Shown here: in pieces, positions 45,736-57,593 of the stretch
Numbering within the stretch: position 1 is the first letter of the stretch
Layout of the letters: each line of letters begins with the position of its first letter
NCBI GenBank assembly: GCA_032622095.1
Contig: CP136066.1
Location: forward strand, 114,661,319 to 114,725,318
Reading direction: 5' to 3'
Source: Siphonodentalium dalli
Lineage: Eukaryota; Mollusca; Scaphopoda; Gadilida; Siphonodentaliidae
Length of the DNA stretch: 64,000 bases
Notes under the pieces: generated by a model
The model's database searches: none
What the model was told of the DNA's origin: nothing
What the model saw: the letters and a program-made list of their open reading frames with translations, nothing else
Translations under genes and position numbers: made by a program

Positions 45736-48700
45736 GTAAGTATTCGATAATAATACGCCAGGCGTCTAAGTATGCGATAATAAACCACCAGGCGTGTAAG
45801 TAAGCGATAATAATCCACCAGGCGTCTAAGTATGCGATAATAATCCACCAGGCGTGTAAGTATGCGATAATAATCCACCAGGCGTTTAAGTATGCGATAA
45901 TAATCCACCAGGCGTGTAAGTATGCGATAATAATCCATCAGGCGTTTAATTATGCGATAATAATCCACCAGGCGTGTAAGCATGCGCGATAATAATTCAC
46001 CAGGCGTGTATGTATGCGATAGTAATCCACCAGGCGTATAAGTATGCGATAATAATCCACCAGGCGTGTAAGTATGCGATAATAATCCACCAGGCGTTTA
46101 ATTATGCGATAATAATCCACCAGGCGTGTAAGCATGCGCGATAATAATTCACCAGGCGTGTATGTATGCGATAGTAATCCACCAGGTGTGTAAGTAAGCG
46201 ATAATAATCCACCAGGCGTCTAAGTATGCGATAATAATCCATCAGGCGTCTAAGTAAGCGATAATAATCCACCAGGCGTCTAAGTAAGCGATAATAATCC
46301 ACCAGGCGTGTAAGTATGCGATAATAATCCACCAGGCGTTTAAGTATGCGATAATAATCCATCAGGCGTGTAAGTATGCGCGATAATAATTCAACAGGCG
46401 TGTAAGTATGCGCGATAATAATCCACCAGGCATGTAAGTATGCGCGATAATAATTCAACAGGCGTGTAAGTATGCGCGATAATAATTCAACAGGCGTGTA
46501 AGTATGCGCGATAATAATTCAACAGGCGTGTAAGTATGCGCGATAATAATTCAACAGGCGTGTAAGTATGCGCGATAATAATTCAACAGGCGTGTAAGTA
46601 TGCGCGATAATAATTAAACAGGCGTGTAAGTATGCGATAATAATCCACCAGGCGTGTAAGTATGCGATAATAATCCACCAGGCGTGTAAGTATGCGCGAT
46701 AATAATCCACCAGGCGTGTAAGTATGCGCGATAATAATTCAACAGGCGTGTAAGTATGCGCGATAATAATCCACCAGGCGTGTAAGTATGCGATAATAAT
46801 CCACCAGGCGTGTAAGTATGCGATAATAATCCACCAGGCGTTTAAGTATGCGATAATAATCCACCAGGCGTGTAAGTATGCGATAATAATCCATCAGGCG
46901 TTTAATTATGCGATAATAATCCACCAGGCGTGTAAGCATGCGCGATAATAATTCACCAGGCGTGTATGTATGCGATAGTAATCCACCAGGCGTATAAGTA
47001 TGCGATAATAATCCATCAGGCGTGTAAGTATGCGATAATAATCCACCAGGCGTTTAATTATGCGATAATAATCCACCAGGCGTGTAAGCATGCGCGATAA
47101 TAATTCACCAGGCGTGTATGTATGCGATAGTAATCCACCAGGCGTGTAAGTAAGCGATAATAATCCACCAGGCGTCTAAGTATGCGATAATAATCCATCA
47201 GGCGTCTAAGTAAGCGATAATAATCCACCAGGCGTCTAAGTAAGCGATAATAATCAACCAGGCGTGTAAGTATGCGATAATAATCCACCAGGCGTTTAAG
47301 TATGCGATAATAATCCATCAGGCGTGTAAGTATGCGCGATAATAATTCAACAGGCGTGTAAGTATGCGCGATAATAATCCACCAGGCGTGTAAGTATGCG
47401 CGATAATAATTCAACAGGCGTGTAAGTATGCGCGATAATAATTCAACAGGCGTGTAAGTATGCGCGATAATAATTCAACAGGCGTGTAAGTATGCGCGAA
47501 AATAATTCAACAGGCGTGTAAGTATGCGCGATAATAATTCAACAGGCGTGTAAGTATGCGCGATAATAATTCAACACGCGTGTAAGTATGCGCGATAATA
47601 ATTCAACAGGCGTGTAAGTATGCGATAATAATCCACCAGGCGTGTAAGTATGCGATAATAATCCACCAGGCGTGTAAGTATGCGCGATAATAATCCACCA
47701 GGCGTGTAAGTATGCGCGATAATAATTCAACAGGCGTGTAAGTATGCGCGATAATAATCCACCAGGCGTGTAAGTATGCGATAATAATCCACAGGCGTGT
47801 AAGTATGCGATAATAATCCACCAGGCGTGTAAGCATGCGCGATAATAATCCACCAGGCGTGTAAGCATGCGATAATAATCCACCAGTCGTGTAAGTATGC
47901 GATAATAATCCACCAGGCGTGTAAGTATGCGATAATAATCCACCAGGCGTGTAATCATGCGCGATAATAATCCACCAGGCATGTAAGCATGCGATAATAA
48001 TCCACCAGGCGTGTAAGTATGCGCGATAATAATCCACAAGGCGTGTAAGTATGCGCGATAATAATCCACCAGGCGTGTAAGTATGCGCGATAATAATTCA
48101 ACAGGCGTGTAAGTATGCGATAATAATCCACCAGGCGTGTAAGTATGCGCGATAATAATTCACCAGGCGTGTAAGCATGCGCGATAATAATCCACCAGGC
48201 GTGTAAGTATGCGCGATAATAATTCAACAGGCGTGTAAGTATGCGCGATAATAATCCACCAGGCGTGTAAGCATGCGCGATAATAATCCAACAGGCGTGT
48301 AAGTATTCGCGATAATAATCCACCAGGCGTGTAAGTATGCGCGATAATAATTCAACAGGCGTGTAAGTATGTGCGATAATAATCCACCAGGCGTGTAAGT
48401 ATGCGCGATAATAATTCAACAGGCGTGTAAGTATGCGATAATAATCCACCAGGCGTGTAAGTATCGATAATAATCCATCAGGCGTGTAATCATGCGCGAT
48501 AATAATTCAACAGGCGTGTAAGTATGCGATAATAATCCACCAGGCGTGTAACTATGCGATAATAATCCATCAGGCGTGTAAGTATGCGATAATAATTCAC
48601 CAGGCATGTAAGTATCGATAATAATCCATCAGGCGTGTAAGTATGCGATAATAATCCACCAGGCGTGTAAGTATGCGATAATAATTCACCAGGCATGTAA

Positions 48701-49110
48701 GTATGCGATAATAATCCACCAGGCGTGTAAGTATCGATAATAATCCATCAGGCGTGAAATCATGCGCGATAATAATTCAACAGGCGTGTAAGTATGCGAT
48801 AATAATCCACCAGGCGTGTAACTATGCGATAATAATCCATCAGGCGTGTAAGTATGCGATAATAATCCACCAGGCGTGTAAGTATGCGATAATAATTCAC
48901 CAGGCATGTAAGTATGCGATAATAATCCATCAGGCGTATAAGTATGCGATAATAATCGACCAGGCGTGTAAGTATGCGATAATAATCCACCAGGCGTATA
49001 AGTATGCGCGATAACAGGCGTGTAAGTATACGATAATAATTCACCAGGCGTGTAAGTATGCGATAATAATCCACCAGTCATGTAAGTATGCGATAATAAT
49101 TTACCAGGCG
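45736..49110. repeat. minisatellite of 30/32-bp units, about 110 copies, seeded at a splice donor
   Basis: The consensus unit is GCGTGTAAGTATGCGATAAT, then AATCCACCAG (30 bp); a variant has an extra CG (ATGCGCGATAAT, 32 bp). The array begins at the exon-intron border: the first intron bases GTAAGTATTCGATAATAATA already match the unit. Most units keep GTAAGTAT, a perfect match to the U1-binding consensus; some have lost the GT (GTCTAAG, GTTTAAG, GTATAAG). A block of about 1 kb (from about 45,820) is repeated from about 46,776. Long open frames on the minus strand (YYRILTRLVD-type repeats, to 176 codons) and some on the plus strand are products of the period, not genes. Confidence 0.97.
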
Positions 49111-50931
49111 CAATACAGTTATTGAACACTACTTATTGTACACTTAATGAGATAAACCTACTCTGCTCAGTTGAGTATTCGGGTATTTGAGCATGTGAAC
49201 AGTTTGTGAATGAACCGGCTTGTCGGCTTGTTCACATCGTCTGTTTTGATATTCTAGTACGCAGCATATTGGAGATATACCTTGAACGTTATTATAATAA
49301 GTCAGCGTGAATAAATTATTGTAACAAGTACCAACGTGTATATCAAATATTGTTGATACTGGTGTAGCAAACACCTTTCCGATTGAACTCGATGACGCGA
49401 TTCATGGATTCGCGGTGGCGTATCGACCAACTTTATTGGTGATACCATGTGCTCCATTCAAAATTGGTTTACCCATTAGCGGGCAATCTTGATGATTGTA
49501 ATTCAAGTCGACCATTTGTCGCTGAATCAGGCATCCTGATTGGCCGAGAGCTGCTAACTTTAGTTTTCGATTCACGGGCATCGGTCGCTGAAGCGTGCGT
49601 AAATATTGAATTGAGCACGGTGTCGTTGACAACGCGCGTAAAATATGTCACCGCGCTGCCGGGAGTCGCGTAATCGAGTCAACCGGAACGTTGTTTTCTA
49701 TAGACGCGGTCAACAGGAAGAGTTAAGAGTAACCACATTGAACGCATCAATTTATGCGATCACCGAAAAAAGGACATCTCACTTCAAAGCATGTCATGTT
49801 GATCAAAAGTGCTTTTCGTGCAGTTGGAGATAAACGTATCTCCTAAATGAATACGAAGGTTAGCCGCTCTCAACCATTCAGAATGCATGTTTTAGCGACA
49901 AATATTCAACTTGATGTACAATTATATATTCATTAAAACATAACGAATAAGCGTATTATATGAGCTGATTATATTGCATGGAGCCATATACTATGTCAGA
50001 AATCGCATCGCGTCGAGTCTGTTCTTATTGTGTTGTGTGTGGGTCACTAGATGCACAGCAATGAGAATTGGTAATTACGTGTTTTATCAACCTATTTCGA
50101 TTCCAGAATCTTGTCTAATTTTAATTCGGAGAATGAAGATAATATGCCACCCGTGCTTGAATGACCAAGAACATGACCTACCGGTGACCAGGAACATTAT
50201 TTGATTAGTAGGCATATAGGGTTAAAATGTCATGGGCAACCCTTTATACCTCGTGTGATTTGACAGCGTTCCGGAAACAATTGGCAAATGGTCAGATTCA
50301 GAAATGAGTAACTCTTTTCGTGGGTAGCTTTGGTCATGAGCATAAGTTATCTATTTGAAAATTTCGAAGATACCTAGAATATATGCTGCGTCAGTGGGTT
50401 AGTTAGTAGTAATGTATCACTATACTCACTATCACTATACCCCCATGCTGACACTAACTGGTGCACGCCAATCGGCATCAGTGTGCACGTAATTTGTAGA
50501 TTATTACACAGAGCCCCAGGCAAATGAACATAAAGATACGTAAACAATATTAATTACAAACAGATATGTCATGAATTATCACTAGCGATGTTTCCTTTGA
50601 TGGGAAGTCTGATGACATTTCGTGTTTTGTCTACAGCTCTCCATTTAATCGGATAACTTGGATAATATTTGTATTATATTTGACCGAAATTTTTTTTGGT
50701 GACATAGTTGTATTGTCAACAACTCGATTATGTCATACTTGTCCTATATATGGTGGAAATAATGGGATGTTAACATGACCAATTGTTACGCTGATTTACA
50801 TTTACGGAATTACTCATAAGAGGCCTTTGAGGCCCATCACATGAGTTTGCTGTTGTATGAGAACAGCATTATGACAGTTAATTAATTAAGGATCTCAAAA
50901 TTTGTAGTAGATAAGAAAGTTCTCCTTGAAC
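49111..50931. other. intronic stretch, no gene; CpG-denser patch 49,380-49,720
   Basis: No splice-consistent exon was found. Around 49,380-49,720 the CpG frequency is visibly higher (GATGACGCGATTCATGGATT, CGCGGTGGCG, CAACGCGCG, CACCGCGCTGCCGGGAGTCG), producing overlapping open frames on both strands. It could be a regulatory island or a younger insertion. Confidence 0.4.
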
Positions 50932-52265
50932 CAGGGGGGGGGTCGGAACAAATTTCCAGGCACGTATGATCATTTTAATTTTTTCCGGCCTCGGGGGACC
51001 CACCCACCCAATTTCTTCCGTTTCCGGCATTTTTTTCCAGGCAATTTTGGATGCCCACCCTTTTTTTCCGTTTCAGGATTTTTTTTCCCGGTCAGTTTTG
51101 GACACCTACCCCCTAAATTTGAGAAAATTATCAATTGACCAACCAAATAGATGATTATCCCTGATTATCCTGCATTATCATAGTTTATTGCGCGAGATTT
51201 TAATAGAACAGTGCATAATGAAGATAACGATACTATTTGAAGTGTCATTAATCAAGAAATGTGTCAACATAATCACATTTCTAGGGATAGGCAGAGTGCC
51301 AACGTTTTTATTAACATTCATTTTCATAATATATAAAATGTAGTCACATGATCTAGTCACATAATCACATTTGAGTATTCTGCAGCAGACCACATGGTAC
51401 AACACATTTAAGATTATTTGATATTTTGATATTTGCTATGTATGATATATTGCTTGAACCAAATTGTTTATCAAAACATGTGGAAATACAACTGTTCATC
51501 CCAGTTCATCCCAGTTTGAAGAATAATACTAATACCAAAGTTACCAAACATAACCATGATATACCCGCATGACTCTTGGTGCATCTCAGAAACCAGAACT
51601 GAGGAAACATGTTATAGCATGTAATGGCAGGCTGGTAGCCACTGCCTGAAGTAATAGGCTTCGTAATAATTGGGAATAACATATGGATGGATAGCCCAAT
51701 CTCACTTCTTTTTTGCTCACGATATCAGTGACGATAAAATATGTGTTACTGTGATTAACACTACAAGCTGATCCACATTAACTTGGAAAACAATTTGAAA
51801 TTGTTCAAGCTGGCTTCAATTTATATGTTAAAATTTTATGTTTTACGTTGTAAAAAATCTATTTTATTCCATTATTTATTATATCTTTATTTCCATGTCA
51901 CACATGGTCAAGTGTGCTTTCATTTTATAGCTTATTTCCAGCTGAGTTCTGCATAGTTATTCTTATTTTGTTGTATCAGTAGATGGAATCCTGATTAAAT
52001 TTTATTTTCCAATAGCGCAGTTTCCTGTTCTATCAAGTTGAATTTGGGTTATTGTTGGCCATTGTGCAACTGATCCAACTTCTGATAACCTCTGTATATA
52101 GTATAGCATTGCTATTAACTATATATGACCTATTTCTGTTCAAAACACATCAAAATAAGACTAATTAGCAGAAATGGAAAAAACTGCTTTTCGGACCCGA
52201 GAGACACCCACCCACCCCATCATACGTGCCTGGATTTTTTTTTTCGACCCCCCCCCCCCCCCATG
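50932..52265. mobile_element. 1.33-kb non-autonomous element with CAGGGGGG...CCCC ends (hAT-like)
   Basis: The left end CAGGGGGGGGGTCGGAACAA continues TTCCAGGCACGTATGAT. The right end is ATCATACGTGCCTGGATTTT, then a C-tract and CATG. The flanks are CTTGAAC on both sides (50,925-50,931 and 52,266-52,272), a 7-bp duplication. The end sequence matches the element at 60,199. hAT elements typically have CAG..CTG ends and 8-bp duplications, so the assignment is near but not exact. No transposase. It sits in the last intron of the mini-exon gene. Confidence 0.8.
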
Positions 52266-52479
52266 CTTGAACGATGCATATTTTTCTGTGTCAACTTGTT
52301 CAACTTGTCAACTTGTTCCAGTCGTTGATTGTACGGCTGAGGCAACTGTTTTATATGTATCAGAATCAGACTGAAGTGGGATATATTTTGCTGGATGGTA
52401 TATGATGATGCTTGTTTATTTGTATAATATTTACAAGCTTATGACAATGGTGATAATAAACAAACAAAAATTATATTAT

Positions 52480-52528
52480 ATAGGAGCGACATGGCCCAGA
52501 TGGGCCGTTTTCATGTCGCCCCTATATA
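52480..52528. repeat. 49-bp hairpin (TATAGGAGCGACATG...CATGTCGCCCCTATA)
   Basis: The arms TATAGGAGCGACATGGCCCA and GGGCCGTTTTCATGTCGCCC plus CTATA pair with a few mismatches. It may mark the end of an unidentified transposon. Confidence 0.6.
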
Positions 52529-52697
52529 TCGATGCATTATTTTAGCTTGAGTCTTATTGAAGATCGAGTTTAGAAATGAGACGACAATTACTTCAGTAGG
52601 ATAACTGGGGTATGACAACCTCTTTGTGGCGGAACTTGACAAAGTAGCACATTAGTTTGATTCCTGCGCCATACTCGAATTTCGTTGATTATTTCAG

Positions 52698-52767
52698 GAT
52701 CAACCAGTGTGGTGGGTGTTATGCCCAGTGGTACCTAAACGGATACCGGTCGAGAGAATGTGAATAA
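52698..52767 (+). CDS. mini-exon gene, last coding exon with stop (phase 2 start)
   Basis: The acceptor is CGTTGATTATTTCAG. The split Val codon (GT+G) is completed. It then reads INQCGGCYAQWYLNGYRSRE, then C-E and TAA. It adds three cysteines (CGGC and REC), making ten in the C-terminal part counting the one at 44,668, an even number suited to five disulphides. A GTAAGT at 52,808 suggests that the 3' untranslated region may be spliced. The preceding intron is about 7 kb, so this 22-residue end depends on correct use of the donor at 45,736. Confidence 0.85.
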
Positions 52768-53404
52768 GCACACGACTCCTTTGCTATTTTCAACGGCGCT
52801 GTTGGTGGTAAGTAGAACATGCGTATAGTGATCACTGGGTGCGTAGGGAAATGAGGATATCTTCACACTATGTCAAATTTTCAAAGAGTTAGTCACACAG
52901 GCCTGTGATGTGCTATAATCTGACTTGTACACTTCTCGTCGAATGCAAGTCCACCAGTTGCCGCACGATATACATGTATCAATAGAACTAACGTCTCTGA
53001 AACTTGTGGTAAAACTGACGTTTGTCCAAAATCAACCTTCAAAATAATATCTCCCAAGAATAATACGTACAATTAATTTTGGGATATATACATGTAGCTC
53101 TTATTACAAATACAGCAATAGTTAATATCTCACCCATATTTAGTATTCTATACCAATTAGTTATATATGTTATACTGCTGATAACGTTATAAAACACACA
53201 GCTTGGGGTAGGTACACATTTCCCGTTATTGTCATATTATTTCTTAGTATCAGTCGGACTCTTCGGATATTGGCAGAATAGCGTCGTAAACAGTTGATAT
53301 GTTACACTATCTTGTTGGCCTTGAATCTTATACTTCGATTTACATATATAATTACTATAATATCCATGAAATCCAACAGTATATAATATTCTCGAGAACT
53401 ACAA
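52768..53404 (+). other. downstream region of the mini-exon gene, no further gene
   Basis: Contains a donor-like GGTGGTAAGTAGAA at 52,806-52,819 within the presumed 3' untranslated region. No clear AATAAA was seen close to the stop, so the transcript end is undefined. Confidence 0.35.
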
Positions 53405-53990
53405 TTGCATCCTTAATGGCCATACGCACGTTTTGCTCATATTTTCTGGTATTTCAAAATGGATATTCTCAAAATCTGCCAGGAATTTCTTTGAGCAATT
53501 TGGCAGAAGCGATTATTGTCACACAATATTAAAGAACCATCGACCCAATTGGATCACAATATTTAAGAACCATCGACCCATTTGGGTATTATAACCTCAT
53601 TTGCTTTACTTTTATGACATGAATAATATTTAAAAGTTCACTGTTTTCCGGTACAAAGAACTTCTGCTAAATATATTGTTTTCAAAAGTGCAGTTCAGAT
53701 ATCCATGATATCATATCTGAAAATCATAAGAGACTTAATATTTCTTGATTCGTGACATTTAATTAATATTTTCAATTAGAAAGGCAATTACCATAATTAA
53801 ATTCCAATATTTGAGAATTTTCATGCTATGCATGTTGACCAATGCAAAATTGGGCTCAGAAGAGTTCTGGGTCATAACTCTTAACACTAGGGCCTAATTC
53901 CAGTTTGAGTGAACCACACATTTGGCTGGAATATTTGTGACTGCTTTGTTCTTCATTATAATATATGTATGGGGTGCCATTATTACCTAT
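53405..53990. repeat. interspersed repeat, copy 2 (partner 25,965-26,640)
   Basis: Same landmarks as copy 1. It carries a local duplication near 53,525-53,590 (AAGAACCATCGACCCA twice), absent in copy 1. Confidence 0.75.
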
Positions 53991-54475
53991 TATATTATAT
54001 CAATAATTAATTATGTGATATCACAAAATGAATATATGATATCACAAAATCGAATATATGATATCATTAAACATTTTATGATACCATAAAATGATTGTAA
54101 GATATCACAAATTCCAATTTGTGATGTCATAAATTCATTTTTTGATATCACAAAATCGAATTATTGATATACAAAATAGTAAGCATTTAGTGATATCAAT
54201 AATGCTTACTTATTTTGTGATATCAAATATTTGATTTTGTAATATCACAAAAATAATTTATGATATAACTAATTCTATTTTGTGATATCTTAGCATCATT
54301 TTGAGATATAACTTATTCCTCAATATTTTATGATATCACAAAAACGAATTATTTACATCACTAAATACTTACTATTTTGTGATATCAATACTTCGATTTT
54401 GTGATATTATAAAATATTGAATAATATAATATATTCGATTTTGAGATATCATATATTCATTTAGTGATTGATTTA
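53990..54475. repeat. TGATATCA-rich palindromic patch
   Basis: About 17 copies of TGATATCA or one-mismatch versions, most inside the larger palindrome TTTTGTGATATCACAAAA, spaced roughly 18-35 bp apart in an otherwise A/T sequence. Not a regular tandem repeat. No coding content. Confidence 0.85.
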
Positions 54476-55620
54476 TTGATTGCGTGTTTAACGTCGTTTT
54501 AGCCGCTTGGCCATCTCACGACCATGAATAGAATCAGGTGTCAAACATTTTGGATCGAAGTAACATTGTAGGTAAATCAAACAGTGGATTAGATTAAAAT
54601 AATGAGCTAAAGACAGTGGATTAGATTAAAACAATGAGTTACATGTATGTACAATGAGCTATGTGCAAATAAAAGCACCCAAGGGTCAAAATAGACATTC
54701 AGGAACTGATTATACACGTATAAAATAGTACAAGAATACTTAATAAATGGCAAATAAATAACACAAAATTACCAAGTCTACACATCGAAATATGTAAAGT
54801 AGCTTTTAAAATCTGATTTTGCATTGATATGGTATTTATAATATTTGATGAATCGCACATGAGTCTTTATCAATGCGTCAAGCTGACGGTCGGGTGGGCG
54901 AGACAGAAGATTGTCATCTTTCAGCAACCGACAGCCTCAATTCACAAGTACTGTTTGGTGCCTTGTACTGTTAATCGTTTCTCATCAAGAATCTGGTAAA
55001 TTTTTTATAGTTCAAATACCTACCTGTCTTTCTGAGAGTCTAAACGTTGGAGTGACATTGGCAAAAGGCGATTTTTTTGCGAAGCAATAGCATCAGCACG
55101 AATAAACTGTGTTGCAATAACTGGCTCAACTTGAGTGGATTGTTTGTGAGCAACGGGTGCATCTTCAATAGACGTTGGCATGGCCTGTGATACAGGTTCT
55201 GGGACAGGGGTAAGATTAGTTACGTCAAGTTGTGTCGCTTGCGATACACGAATTGTTTTAGTCTGGCTGTATCCGTCCTGGCATCAGCACATTTTTTGTA
55301 GACACGATAGCCAAGTATGTGACTGGTTGAGTTGATGGTCGAGCAGCAACTATTTTCTTTGCATCGAAATATGATAGATGTTTCTCAGCTTACAACTTTG
55401 ACTTAAAAAATTCAGCATGTGAACCTTGATAGTTTGAGCACGTTTTTGGTTTAGTACAATACTTATGATGATGACCAGAAACAGAACAGCGTGCACATTT
55501 GGTATCTTTAGTTTTACAATGTTCCTGGCTATGACCATATCCCTGACATTTAAAACATCGTAGTAGATTTGAAACAGATGTAGACAAATATATCTTCATG
55601 CCCGAACAAAAGTACCCGAC
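54476..55620 (-). pseudogene. LINE ORF1 (gag-like) remnant with triple zinc knuckles
   Basis: The minus strand near 55,440-55,560 reads CFKCQGYGHSQEHC, then CARCSVSGHHHKYC, then a third knuckle start KTCSNYQGSHAEF in which the second Cys is Tyr. These are CCHC knuckles of the kind in the ORF1 protein of Jockey/CR1-like non-LTR elements, which bind the element's RNA. Downstream (to about 54,900) a Thr/Ser/Pro-rich broken frame follows. Near 54,476 TGATTGATTGCGTGTTTAAC then GTCGTTTTAGCC resembles a common molluscan repeat end. No reverse transcriptase follows. Confidence 0.75.
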
Positions 55621-56370
55621 AAAACTACCCGTCGAAATCCATCCGGTTTTACCCGATTTGACCTTGAATTGATAATTTTGAAGGTCAAGGTCAGGTCGGG
55701 GTCACGATTTGACCCGTCCAAAACACTCAGTGGACAAAAGTAACCCTATGTATAAAATTTCGTCGAAATACCATCAAAATTGGCGATTTGACCTTGAATT
55801 GACCCGTTGGCCGTTTTCGAGTCCATCGATTACAGACACACACACAGACACACAGCCAGATCATCCAAAATATATAATAGACTAGCAGGTGGACCCGACT
55901 TCGTCCGGGCTGTTTCCCCTCTGCTTTTCGGCGAATTGCGCGATTTGACCGTGAATTGTCCATTTTGATGGTCAAGGTCAGGTGGGGTCAAGATTTGACC
56001 CGTCCAAAACACTGCCCGGACAAAAGTACCCGAATTGCGCGATTTGACCTTGAATTGTCCATTTTTAAGGTCAAGGTCAGGTGGGGTCACGATTTGACCC
56101 GTCCAAAACACTGACCGGACAAAAGTACCCGACAAAAGTACCCGTCGAAATCCATACGATTTGACCTTGAATTGATAATTTTGAAGATCAAGGTCAGGTC
56201 GGGGTCACGATTTGACCCGTCCAAAACACTCAGTGGACAAAAGTAACCCTACGTATCAAATTTCGTCGAAATCCCATAAAAATTCGCGATTTGACCTTGA
56301 TTTGACCCGATTTCGATTTGACCCGATTTCAAGGTCAATGTCACGTCGCACGGGCAAATTAATAGGCCCA
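55620..56370. repeat. TTTGACCTTGAATTG / AAGGTCAAGGTCA modules
   Basis: Repeated blocks with GATTTGACCTTGAATTG, AAGGTCAAGGTCAGGT, GGGGTCACGATTTGACCCGT and CCAAAACACT..GGACAAAAGT occur at about 55,650-55,740, 55,940-56,010, 56,040-56,130 and 56,160-56,240, and again at 62,455-62,640. They form the body of one Helitron-like module type. Confidence 0.85.
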
Positions 56371-56574
56371 TGCCACTCCCCGGTCGAAAGTACCCCCACA
56401 TACCAAGTTTCATCGAAATCGGTTCGGCCGTTTTCGAGTCTATCGCGAACAGACAGACAGACAGACACACACATACAGACAGATTTCCCAAAACATATAA
56501 TACTAGCAGGTTAGCCCGCCACTGGCGGCATTCGTCCCATGGCTTTGTTTCAGAAACATGACATTTTTGTAATT

Positions 56575-57530
56575 ATTTTGTTTTTATTTATTTTTGTTTT
56601 TTATTTTTGAATATGAATTTAAAGTTTTTAAATTTAATATATTTTGTTTTTGAATTGTTTTTTTATTGTTAATTTTTTTAAATTTTAAATTGTTTTAATT
56701 AAATTGTAAATTGTTTTAATTAATTTTTGTGTTTCTGGCGGAAAAATTTACCCGTAGAAATCCCCCCTTCCTAGGAACGACAGACAACGCATTCTTTGTT
56801 TCGTGAAATCTCTCTACGATAACATTGCATTGAATTTAAAACAAACGCTTCCCGTCGGGAAATCTGTCTTCGGGTCGTTGTTGTTGGCATCACGGCTCCC
56901 CGAAAACTCTCACATTGCCGAAAACGTGTATTTAGTAATATCGTTGTTGTTGATATTTACGGCTTGGGGGCTATTTTCTTATTTAGCAAGTTTGAGCTCA
57001 ATCGGTTAGAGTCTATAAAGGACACACTCATATATATGACACTGGAATTTCCCGTAGATTGGCAGATTCCAGTAGCTTCATAACGGTATATCTGGGGAGA
57101 AATCTGATGCTATATTCGTGATTATCTGGGATGATTTCGGTATATACCAAAGGTATATACTGTAAAAACAAAGCGCGCCATCCGTGCTCGCAGGGAATAA
57201 ATTTCGAGCGATAACGTTTGCGTTCCCGTATATAACTCTGCAGATGCGAATAACGTTGAATGGGAAACAGACGCTCTTTATATAGATGCGTCAAAAACAA
57301 ACGCTCATTAAATAATCACTTGATTAACCCCCGCCGTGCCTTTGAGGTGATTTGAGATTGGAGAACGGGTGCTCTGAGCTTCTCTAAACCGCGACCACGG
57401 CCGTGTCGATGGGATTTGACACTTACATAGGAAGTTTGAGCTCAATCTTTACACGCGTTTTGGATTCTATGAAGTACATATATACACACATATATATATA
57501 CGAAGTCTCAAAATATATAGTACTAGCAGG
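56575..57530. repeat. about 1-kb module, copy 1 (partners 58,135-58,860 and 59,570-61,065)
   Basis: Shared landmarks are TTTCTGGCGGAAAAATTTAC, CTTCCTAGGAACGACAGACA, TGTCTTCGGGTCGTTGTTGT, AGCAAGTTTGAGCTCAATCG, CGGTATATCTGGGGAGAAAT, GCGCGCCATCCGTGCTCGCA, ACGCTCTTTATA and TTTGAGATTGGAGAA. The 59.6-kb copy is almost identical in its first half, implying a recent duplication of roughly 3 kb. The 58.1-kb copy is partial. Confidence 0.85.
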
Positions 57531-57593
57531 TTAGCCCGCCACCGGCGGCTTGTCCGAAACATGACATTTTTTTAATATATTTTTTTAATTTTT

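Noticed and set aside
45736-49110. CRISPR-like array
   Set aside because: Repeats are contiguous with no unique spacers, in a eukaryotic intron.
45726-49129. Long minus-strand open frames (to 176 codons) with repeated YYRILTRLVD-type peptides, and an 86-codon plus-strand frame
   Set aside because: They follow from a 30-bp period lacking stops in some frames. The units vary like non-coding DNA (2-bp CG insertions shift frames), and the array lies in an intron of a plus-strand gene.
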